Below are positions 1-9,889 of a stretch of 64,000 bases of DNA, piece by piece (within the stretch, counting starts at the first letter, position 1; the number at the start of each line of letters is the position of its first letter). Both the position numbers and the translations under genes were made by a program. The notes beneath the pieces are model-generated. The model was given only the letters and a program-made list of their open reading frames with translations. It searched no databases and was not told where the DNA came from. Where the stretch lies: assembly GCA_965153455.1 (NCBI GenBank), contig OZ234497.1, positions 16,299,872 to 16,363,871 of the forward strand. Direction: 5' to 3'. Source of the stretch: Sphagnum compactum. Lineage: Eukaryota; Bryophyta; Sphagnopsida; Sphagnales.

Positions 1-889
1 TTTGCACTGCAAGTGGAAACGTCATGGAACCAAGCCCATGCACCCCTCCTAGTCAAGAGCTTCCGAAAGACACAAAGAACACGATCTGAAGCATCCATGT
101 TCCGTGGATCTCATAACTACAAAACAAAACAAACTACCTTCCTTCATAGATAGATAGCAATGGCCAAGTGACTCACCATCCAATAGTGGATATTTCCCGT
201 AGCCTTTGATGCCACCTCAAACAGGGGTTGTAACAAAAGCGCACCCCCCCCCCCCCATAAGGTCGGCAAATATGCAACATATTATTGATCCAATCTTTTG
301 TCCTCCATATTCTCTACATATCCTATCTCTTTAGAGGGTGCAACTGGTTGGTTGCGGGTGGGGAGATTGGGCTCAATGTCGGTCCTTGTCCCTTGGGGCA
401 GTCAAGCCAAAGACCGACAACATTCTGTTACTTACTAGTAGCTCGAAATCTCACTACCAGTCAACAGTGGTTACCCTGCAGTCTCTTGTAGGAACTTGGC
501 CAACAATGGTTGCCTTGCACAGTTCCCATAGCAGGGCAACCGGTTCATAGTGGCCAAGTTTCCATGAGCAAGTGCAACCTCGGCAGCCCATGTTGGCCAA
601 CCTCCTAACAAAAGGACCATAACATTTATCATATCCCTTTTCTCAAGGAATATTCCATTGGTAGTCAGGGGTAGATTCTCTTTTTCACAAAAATCTTAAT
701 CAAAATATGAATGTTGGGCAACCAAACCAATGGCTTGACACTTGGATTGTTGGTTTCAAAAGGTTTCATATCAGTATGAATTGTAAAAAACTATTAATAT
801 GACCAATTTTTCAAATAAAGTTTGTTTGAAAAAGATCCAAGTAATGCGCTTCAATTCCTTTAAATCTAAATTTCAAAAATTGAGTTCAA
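1..889. other. Intergenic sequence, no gene seen
   Basis: I see no coding signal. The short open frames at 285-550 overlap in two frames, lack recognisable motifs and look random. A 13-base poly-C run lies at 244-256. Confidence 0.6.
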
Positions 890-1735
890 AGTTTATGCAA
901 TAATTGGCTAACACAAAACATGGAAATTTGGGCTTGGACATTTCAATGGGTCTCAATCATATACTCTCAGCACTAAGAGCAGGGAAAAAGTGTGGGATAA
1001 AAATAAAGACACATAATGGCCCCTATGTAATAAGGAGTTTTTGCAATCTTTTCAACTAGAATTAGAGAAAATTGTAAGGCCAAATTTTTTATTATTTCAA
1101 ACTTTCATTCGTTTGCAAATTAAACCCCAACAATCAATATTGGTGCATTTACTAATATCTTAATCCCAATGTTCTAGCACTTGTCAATAAATTTGGGTGA
1201 ATTTGAAACCCATCAAATCTCAAAGTTGGCCTTGGCGATTTCTATATCTCAATCTTCAACTCTCGGCACCAAAAGTAGGGAAAAGAAACATGATAAAAAC
1301 ATGGACATAGGATGATCAATAGTGGCCATTATGTAGTAGGGAGTTCTTGCAATCTTTCCATCACCAATTGCAAGGCCATATTTTAAATTTGTGAATTAAG
1401 TATGCTTTGAAACGTTCATTCTTTTGCAAATTAAACTTTAAGAATCAATATTGCTACATTTACTCAAATCCTAACATCAAAGTTTTAGCAATCATTAAAC
1501 ATTTGGACCATATTGCCATAGAAAAAGTTGAAAGTTAGCCATTAAAACCTTGACTCCTTCTGAAAGTGGGACACTCAATAACCTATTTGCGCAATTCAAC
1601 GACTCTTGTTCCTCTATTCTTGGCATCAAGAGTAACGAAATGCAGGGGAAAAAATAGAGATAAAGATTGGAAAAAAATGTAAAACCATAATTATTGATCT
1701 TGTGTTTTCAAATCAAGCTAAATTTTGGAAGTGTA
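890..1735. repeat. Degenerate tandem repeat, period about 300 bp, 2 to 3 copies
   Basis: Blocks recur in the same order. An AGGGAAAA block follows a CTCTCAGCAC/CTCTCGGCAC block near 975 and 1260. GGAGTTTTTGCAATC/GGGAGTTCTTGCAATC occurs near 1031 and 1340, and TTTGCAAATTAAAC at 1112 and 1423. The offset is 296 to 311 bp. A weaker third copy follows from about 1506. There is no coding content. Confidence 0.65.
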
Positions 1736-2414
1736 GCACCAAACATGGGATTTTTTCAATTTTTTGGAACAATGCAATTGTCCCAAAAGCATTCATCGGA
1801 AATTATGATAGTTATTGACACATATATTTGGTAGGGCCATATGCGTGAAACAAAGATATTTCCAATGGAAAGTATATGTAGGAAAACAAAGAATTCACAT
1901 GAAAATGACGGTGATGAAAAAAGGGGAAGGAAAACATAAATGCCATGTAAGAAAGTGTAACACAAGAATTAGAACGAGAAAAAAACATCTTTATTAAAGC
2001 TCTCCACCCAACCTAAGGACCACACGAAGGCTCATGCCACCTTCGAACTCAACACATAGTCAACCTGTCTCACTCCTGAACTTCATCATCTATGAACGCG
2101 CTGACTGCAAGATCATACAAAAGAGGATTCTTAACCCTAGTTGGTGAAATGCAGGTAGCAAAAACTTGGGCTTGCATTTAAGCATACGAAGGTGATATAA
2201 AGTCCCTTGGGGGACTAGAGTTGAAATCTTTTATTGCAAAAAAAGGGTAGTGTTCTAGAGACACCTTTGTATTTCAAAAGAAGGAGAACATAAGCAATCA
2301 AAGAAATAAAATGGAAGAGCAAGAAATAATAACAAAATATAGCAAAAGCAGACTTATTCACAATCTAAGATTTTCCTGGGTTGTCTCTCCATTGGCGAAC
2401 CTTCATCATCAATG

Positions 2415-3798
2415 TTAACAATTGTGGCGGGTCACCTTCGGGATAGGAACAACAACTAGGGGGTCAAGAACTTTAGTAAAGATGTCCATGTTTGGCTCTA
2501 GAGCCAAAACATGATGATGAAGGGCATGGCATGCCTTGATGCTATTACATGCAAGAGGAATGAGAATGAAAACCAATATTAGAAGCAAACAAACATAAAT
2601 AAGAGCTAGGGAGAGGGGAGGAAGCAAACTTGTGGAGGTGGATAAATCAACAATAAAAGACCATGCTTTGGAGCACACCTCAATGAGGGCCTGGAGGGTG
2701 AGTGGATGGAATTCCTTGGTTGCTTGAAATGGCTTTCCAGTCTTTGACGTAGACATGGTGGACATGTCCGTCCAATTGTAAAGGACATCCTTTTCATGAA
2801 CATTGATACCTTTCTACATGAAGTCTTCAAAATGAGGGGAGAAACGAAATGAGTTCATTGAGGAGGAGCTGGGATCAGGAGCCCTGACCAGAAGAGTCGT
2901 TTGACTCAAGAGGGTCTACAACATTCCAGAGGCAATATTTGAGAAAATGAAGTTGGGAACTGGATGTGAAAAATGAAGAGAAAATATGGGAGTCCATACC
3001 TTCAAGGAAGGGTCTTCCGAGCTTGCAAGTGGGAGAGAATTGACAACCACCCACTTCATACAAATATGAAAATTGTAGCTCTCCAACTAATACATGATCT
3101 CCTTGAGAACTTGGGGATCATCTGGGTGGAAAAACACAACCCCATCAATAGTCAAGAATGTTCTTGCAAAATCAAAATAGATACTATCCAATCTTCCCTT
3201 TGCTTATTCTAGAGGGGGATCTCTGGGGAGCTAGGGGAGACCAAAGGAACATGAACATTCCCCCAAATGTCAAAAAGAACAAGGTTCACCTTGTCCTCAA
3301 GATTGACTTACACACCAGTGGGAATAGGTAATAATTAACAAGCTGTTGAAATGGAAACTATCAAAAAAAGCCAGAGGCATTGAGATGGCTTGACTTCATG
3401 AATGAACACATAGATCTTCTCAAACGCCTACACCCACTTCTTAGAATCAACCCTCTCTTTTACAATACTTGGCTAGGACAATGGTAATGCAGTGCAATGC
3501 CATCCAAGGGGTTTACGGGATGGTAGTACAAGGGGAGTTGGCCAAGTAGGGTTGAAGTAAGGCGGGCGCACATTCTTGAAACTTCGAGCTCGACATTCCA
3601 AGTGGAGAAGAAAAGGAACCCATCGGGGTGAGGCGACTTGGAGTCAATAATTTGCTTTGAAGCATTTAGATTGACTGTCAAAGCTGGAATTACATCAAAA
3701 CAAACCTCCCTATTGGATTCTGCCCACTGACTAGGTCTAGCCTCCTCACTTCTTTTTCTCTTTCCCAAAGCAGACCCCTTTTTCTTCCCCTCTTGCAT
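2415..3798 (-). pseudogene. Unrecognised decayed coding region with a C-terminal membrane segment
   Basis: Reading from 3798 down to the final TAA at 2415-2417, a protein-like sequence can be followed with about two frame changes (near 3450 and 3205). It includes a basic N-terminal block (KKKGSALGKRKRSEE) and a stretch with FFHPDDPQVLKEIM near 3130. The uninterrupted last 116 codons contain a strongly hydrophobic segment (LALIYVCLLLILVFILIPLA, about 2540-2600) that could span a membrane. Roughly eight in-frame stops interrupt it; all those I read are TAG or TAA, none TGA. I do not recognise the family, and a captured host gene or mobile-element protein are both possible. It lies head-to-head with the plus-strand relic starting near 4.6 kb, so the two may be divergent genes of one element. 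Confidence 0.45.
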
Positions 3799-5219
3799 AT
3801 GAGTGCTTGCAAATGTTTGTAGGATTTCCTAGAATCCTAGCTTGTTTTTTTCACGCAATGAAAACTCTAAGGCCGGAATGTTCTCCTTTGGGCAGTCAAG
3901 ATAACACCCACAATTGACAAGGTGTGAAGAGTTCTAGTCTTTGAAAAGCTCCTTACAAAACATGGTGATGTCCTTTTTAGGATTGCACTAGATCTAAAAG
4001 AGGGGGGGAGCTAGTCAATGGCTCTCATCAGAAGATGAAATTTGCGACGTTCATTCATAATGATAAGTGATTCCACGTGGTGGTACAAGGGACACATAAA
4101 CTTGTAATGATGGGTCGTACATTTCGAGGATCATGTGTTAATTAAAAGACAATGGGCAAATGAAAAAATGAACGTGATGGGTGGGATGTTTAAGGACAAG
4201 AAAAAATGGGGTAACTATCAAAAGTGTTTGTTGTTGGAAGTTGTGCGCATTTTCGAAGTTTTGAAGTTCATAGCAATAGGAGTGCAAAAAGTGTAATTGA
4301 AAAACTACAATGAATAGCAAGGGAAAAGGAAACGTAGAGGAGTGAGCACAGACGAAGGAAGGAGGAGGAATCGGAATTGTTGAAAAGAACAAAAGTAGAA
4401 GAGGAGTTGAGAAGAGCAAAGAAAGGAGTTTTGAATATTCAACCGTTGGTTGTAAGGTCATTGCCACATTCATCATCATCTTTGGAATGTGCAAAAGGGA
4501 AGGCGTATAATGTGAAGATACATTTTGTGCAAATAATAATTCAATACATAGATACAACTAGAACATCTGTAGTTGAGTTTTTGCACAGAAGCAAACGACG
4601 TTGGCGTGCAAAAAACAAACAGGAATAGGAGCTACATCAATAGATTCAGTGTGCATTGAAGCATCGGAGGAAGACGAAGCTAAGGAACATCATTTTGTGG
4701 AGGCACAAACAATGTAGAAGGACGCAAGGGAGGAAAATGTTGTTGCACAAGACGAATAGTTATTCGTAGAAGTGCAGTTGACAATATAACAAGTTACAGA
4801 GGTGTAGACAATGGCAGAAGCACAAAGAAGGTTGATGGAGATGGAGCAACATGAAGTGGAAGCAATAGTGAAGAAAAGACATACAATTTTGGATAGAGTT
4901 ACACTTCTGGAGAAAGGTATTAAAGTTCCAAATCCTAAGCATTTTATGTGGACATAGACGAAACAAAACTATGATAAACATATAGAACAAATGGAGAACT
5001 AGAAAGATATTGTTGCGAAAAAAGACTAGCCTTCTAAAGTAAGGCTTGTGCCTTTGTTTCTGATGGGGTGGGACGCACCACTGCCTGATATAATGTTGCA
5101 ATTTCTTAACACATTATTGATCAAGGGGGCAGATATCACTAGTGGAAATTAGCCAAAATGTAACCACTCCATTTACGACTACATGCGACTTGTAGTCATT
5201 TGCAACTAGATTTGGGAAT

Positions 5220-5830
5220 ATTTGCAACTATATTTTGCAAAATTTATATTTCAACTCTGAAAATTTTGCATTTAAATTTAAATAATCATTTGATTTGAAC
5301 CTGTAATTTCAATTCCAAATTATTATTTAGGATTCCCAAAATTAATACTTCCAATTTGAAAATTATTAAATGAGTCTAAAAATGGACATTTCAATGTTGA
5401 ATATTGTTATTTGAATCTGAAAATTGACATTTCATTTCTGGGAATTGTTATTTAAATTCAAAAAACTTTATTGAGTCTAAACATTGACATTTTGATTTTA
5501 AATATTTTTATTTGAACTTGAAATTTGATATTTGAATTCTGAAGTTTTAAATTTAAATCTTAAGAAATTATTTGACTTGAAAGTTGAAATTTGAATTCCA
5601 AATTATTATTTTGGATTCTGGAAATTTATATTTCAATTTGGAAAATTATTAATTGAGTCTTAAAATGGACATTTTAATTTTGAATATTATTATTTGAATT
5701 TGAAAATTGACATTTCAATTCTGAATTTTTTATTGAACTCCAAAAAACTTATTTGATTTAAAAATTGATATTTGAATTCTGAATTACTATTTTGGAATCT
5801 TAAATTTATATTTTAATTCAAAAAAAATTT
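5220..5830. repeat. Internal repeats of the CACTA element, period about 290 bp
   Basis: A block that begins AATTCCAAATTATTATTT and ends near AAAATTGACATTTCA occurs at about 5310-5440 and again at about 5597-5730, and its start recurs near 5780. Within each block, short units of the type TTGAATTCTGAAATTTATATTT recur every 28 to 60 bp, so the array is hierarchical. Confidence 0.6.
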
Positions 5831-7029
5831 GAGTGAGTTTTAAGGGTTTTTTCTATTAGTGTTATCCATAATACATCACGTTCATAAATAATTATAAATG
5901 ATTATGTTTATTAAATGTAATTTACACTAAATAATTATTGTTATAACATAGATTTTGTATATTATCTAATTTATATTCTTATATTATAAGAAATTAATTA
6001 ATTAAATTAATGTGACATTACTTTAAAATCATTGCAATTACTTCAGATAAGAATTAAGTAGTATGTGCATAATTACTTTCTAATTCAACATAATTATTCA
6101 CATTTTGTAATTTATAATTTCAAACCTGAATTAAAAATTTGGAAAAATTATAGTGTAGTTAAAATAATTATTTTACTGATTTTAATTTCACAAATTATAT
6201 ATATATATATAATTAAAAAAATTTGTGATTAATCATCTATGATAAATATTTATAGTAATTTTACAGTAATTATGAATATTAATGTTATGTTTAACAAATT
6301 ATTGTATTTATAGTTAATAATTACCAAGAGAAACAAACTACTTGACGTATAATAATTTTTACAACAATAAGTGTAGTTATACAATAAATAATGTAATTAG
6401 TTGAATAATATTTTTTTTAAAATTCGTGTAAGAATTTACTTTCTAATAACAATTGTTAATTCATTACTTATAATTTTAACATAAATATTTAAAATAAGGT
6501 AATTTTTAAATTATAATCATTAAATTTATTTTACATTAATTATATTATATATAATTCGATCATATTCTAAAAAGTAATAAAATATTTTAAATATTTTAGT
6601 TATTTATTATTTATGAGTTATGTATTAATAACTTGTGAGTAACTAAATAGCTAGTTTGTTAAATATTAAGAAGTTATTGCTTATTTAAGTAATTGATAAT
6701 GAATATTGAATATTTGTAGTGTATAATTTATAATTTAAATATATGTAAATTTAGTCATTATTAATTAAATGATTATTTACTTATCTAATATTTGAATTAT
6801 TTAAAAATATAAAAACTAAGAAAATAAGGCATGAAGAAAGTTTTGGAACTTAGTTTGCAACTTCAAAACTTATCCCATATTGTTTGTTCTTCATTCCTAT
6901 TTTGAACATTATATAAACAATGGGGTGTGGTCATTTAATTTCACATTAAGAAATTTGTGCACATGGGATGAGCAAATCAAAAGGTTCAACCCAAAAACAA
7001 AAAAACAAATCATGCACATTTTTAAAGTA

Positions 7030-7200
7030 TTTACCTTCCCAACTTACTTAGTTAGGTAGGTACTTAGTTTGACCTACCCACCTAGGTTGACCTATGTACC
7101 TACCTACCTAAATACCTACCTATATGAATAGTTATTTTACCTAGGACGGTAAAACCTACCTACCTATTTTTTTACCTAAGTAGGTAGGTTGGTATAGATT
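7030..7200. repeat. TACC/GGTA-rich quasi-palindromic tract
   Basis: The tract mixes TAGGTAGG and CCTACCTA units in both orientations, so it can fold on itself. Similar TACC-rich tracts occur near 35970-36100, 53485-53575, 54180-54300 and 61440-61660. Confidence 0.6.
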
Positions 7201-7202
7201 GG

Positions 7203-7316
7203 GCCACGTGTCATAATATAAGATCATCTAAGTATTTGAATTGAATGTCCTAGATTATTTCAAAATAATAATAATAATAACAACATTTTAAATAATCAAA
7301 TATTATGACACGTGGC
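7203..7316. repeat. Foldback with a perfect 17-bp inverted repeat carrying G-boxes
   Basis: GCCACGTGTCATAATAT at 7203-7219 is exactly mirrored by ATATTATGACACGTGGC at 7300-7316. Each arm holds a CACGTG G-box in an ABRE-like context (CCACGTGTC). It lies near the right end of the CACTA element, next to a palindromic run of TACC/GGTA units (7035-7195). Confidence 0.75.
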
Positions 7317-9889
7317 AGGACATCATTTGCTTTCAATTGTGACCAAAATAGTTGCATCTTAGTTGCATTTGACAATACGTATATAATGTAGTCAAAGGAT
7401 GAAATGTATTTGTTGACTTTTTTTTTCATACAATATCCTTTATCATTTGCAACTAATTTATCACATGCAATTTGTCTTAGGTGACTAAAGGGATTTTAGT
7501 TGCAAAATGTCTCTCACGACTAAAATTTAATCACGAAAAATATTCAAAAATACATGTTTTTCTTCTAGTGTATCTACTTTAGGCATAAAGATAAGGTGTA
7601 TGTAATCAACAAACAACTGATTATAGATGTTTTTGGAGTATATGCAGAAGGGTATATAAAAGAACCAAAAGGACAAGTCAATAAGTCACTAATAGTTTAG
7701 GCATTATAGAGTTGTAGACTTGCACCTACAAATTCTTTTGCACATTAATGGAATGCAAAGAATTTGAGTCTGCCATACTCTATTCGATATCTTGCCATTA
7801 TATTTGTCCTTTATCAGAAGGAGAAGGTACAATATTTTCGCAACAAAAATGTTATTACATTAATGAAAACAGAGAAGGGGCAACAAGTAAATTGGGCACA
7901 AATTATATTCAATAGTCTGTGTAGTGAATTAGATAGGTGGTATAAGTATGTTAAGGATAATAAGGGGGATAAGAAAGATACTTGTCAATTTGCCTTGGTA
8001 TTGGCAAAAATCTTTCAGTATCTGTGTGTGCATTAAAAGAACAATCTAAAGAAACCACCGGCCAAGGTTAAAAGAACTACAAAGGAGATGCAGACAACAC
8101 TAGAGAATAAAAAGAATGCTACAACAGACTTTCCAAGGCGTGCTCTCAAGAGGAAGAATAGAATTGAGGAAGGAGGAGCCTCGGGCTTAGGAATGAAGAA
8201 GGAATAAGAGAGCACAAATTCAAGGGCACAAAAAAAGATGAGGGGCAAAGTGGAACCATTTGCAGTACTAATAGTGGTAAGGCCAATGCCACTGGTAGTT
8301 TAGGTAGTTAAACAGACTACAACAATACCACAAATGACATTTCCACAAAAGAGACAGCCAAGGGAACATATGCAGGAGATACCATAGACGACATCGCCAT
8401 AGGAGAGATAGCTGCGGGAGCAGAGCTATGGAGATAAGAGGGAACATGACATAAGGTTTCCAAAGGGTGAGGAGCATCTGCACTTTGAAGGGGATGTATG
8501 TGAAGATTGGATGGAGACCATTGCAAGTCCAAAACATTTTCAACATTTACAATAACATTTGCAGTAACAACAATAGTAATCGCATGAAGTCTACAGGCTA
8601 CTAAACTACAAATGGAGAGAGTGGAGACACAACCTACTTTTTAAGAGTTTAAACCAGCAAAACTACATGTACCACCTAGTAGGCCAAAGTCTGCAAAAGG
8701 ATTCCCATTTGAATTTAAATTGGACACATGAGTTGGGATCATTTGTAGAAGGATATGGAGATCCTACGATAGAAACAAGTACACCAAAGTCTGTGGAGGA
8801 GGTAGCTACAAAAGTAATGAAAGTAGATAAGGCAGTTGAGTTATTTCAGACGATGGCAATTATGAGTCTAAATATGGGGAATTTGATTCTTGAGGTAAAC
8901 ACTCTAAAGAACAAATTGGTTATGGGGGAGAAGGAGAAGGCAGTGTTATAAGAGGAATTGGATAAGGAAAAAAAGTTCCAGAAAAGGTATAAACATAATG
9001 TAGAATTTTGGAGGAAAAACATGGCAAAAGCTGAATAGAAAAATAAAGTGCTCATTGAAAAATTATAGGATGAAAATGAGGAGCTCAAGGGTAGCACAAC
9101 ATGGTCGAAGTCATAGGATGAAAAATTGCAGAATTTAAGGCATAAGGTTGAAATTTGGGAAACCACAAAGAGGAAGTGGACAAAAGCACTATTTCTTCAT
9201 AAGAAACAATAGGAGGCTTTGGATAGTCATGTGAAAGCATTGACTAAAGAAAAGAAGGAGAAGGAAAATGTTCTGACATATTTGGAATTGATAAATCTAA
9301 AGAATGTGTCTTTGTTGCAATTTGAAGAGCTTAGAAGAAAGATAGTAAAGGCAGAAAGAGAGTAATTCATGGAGGACAAAAAGGAGTATCAAAAAACTTT
9401 GCAGCACATGCAAGCATAGTTGGAAAGGGCATAGGAACAGAGAAAGAGCTTGGATCCAGTTGGTATCAAGAAAAGACTAAAGGATTATGAATAAATGCTA
9501 CAATATTATACACTAATGAGGATGAAGAACAGGATGAAGGTTTTTGAAGCAAAGTCTGAGGAATGGTGGGAGGTTGCAGAGGAATATTTACAAAGGAGTT
9601 AGAGAATAATTTAACTCAACATATAGCTAATGAAAGAATTCTAAGGTATAAGTTGGAAGTTTATCAAAAGAATTTTCCAGATTTCATTTATGGTAGTCCA
9701 ACAAGTGTAGAGGTATCAGGCTAGGATGAAGAAACAAAAGCAGGACCTAATGGAACAGCTCAGGAGGAGGAAATACAAACTACGAAATTATAAGACCTCA
9801 GAAGTGGAGCAATTCAGGAGGAGGAGATACAGCTAGAGATACCATAGGACTTTAGAGGAGGGGGTTAGGAAGAAAAAAACTAAAGGGAA

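Larger units (their letters stand above)
5137..7570. mobile_element. Non-autonomous CACTA (En/Spm-type) DNA transposon, 2,434 bp
   Basis: The left end reads CACTAGTGGAAA at 5137. The right end, reverse-complemented, reads CACTAGAAGAAA (7559-7570); ten of the first twelve bases match. The element is flanked by the 3-bp direct repeat TAT (5134-5136 and 7571-7573), the target-duplication length typical of CACTA elements. Subterminal regions carry repeated TTGCAACTA/TAGTTGCA-type motifs on both sides, another CACTA habit. The interior is very AT-rich and I find no transposase, so it would need one supplied in trans. Removing it with one TAT restores the reading register of the surrounding coding relic. 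Confidence 0.88.
4622..9880 (+). pseudogene. Unrecognised long Gln-rich/coiled-coil coding relic, split by a CACTA insertion
   Basis: One frame can be followed from about 4622 to 5136. If the inserted element at 5137-7570 and one copy of its TAT duplication are ignored, it resumes in register at 7572 and runs to about 9588, where one frameshift leads to a last open segment ending near 9880. The middle (about 7764-8033) is open for 90 codons and contains VNWAQIIFNSLCSELDRW. From about 8670 to 9590 the translation is Lys/Glu-rich with heptad-like Leu spacing, as in a long coiled coil. A Gln-rich stretch lies near 8536-8580. By hand I count about 33 in-frame stops, roughly 22 TAG, 11 TAA and no TGA, with no frameshift over the 2 kb from 7572. 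Trp codons are retained throughout. I do not recognise the family; a mobile-element structural protein is my best guess. Confidence 0.5.

Noticed and set aside
4138-4557. 139-codon minus-strand ORF between the two divergent relics
   Set aside because: The Phe/Leu/Ser-rich translation of A-rich plus-strand DNA looks random. It could hold the start of one relic, but I cannot show it.
2415-9880. True alternative genetic code for the host
   Set aside because: GLK uses normal stops and other relics contain TGA-type decay in Arg contexts. Deamination of a methylated element explains the pattern without recoding, so recoding is kept only as an alternative in the findings.
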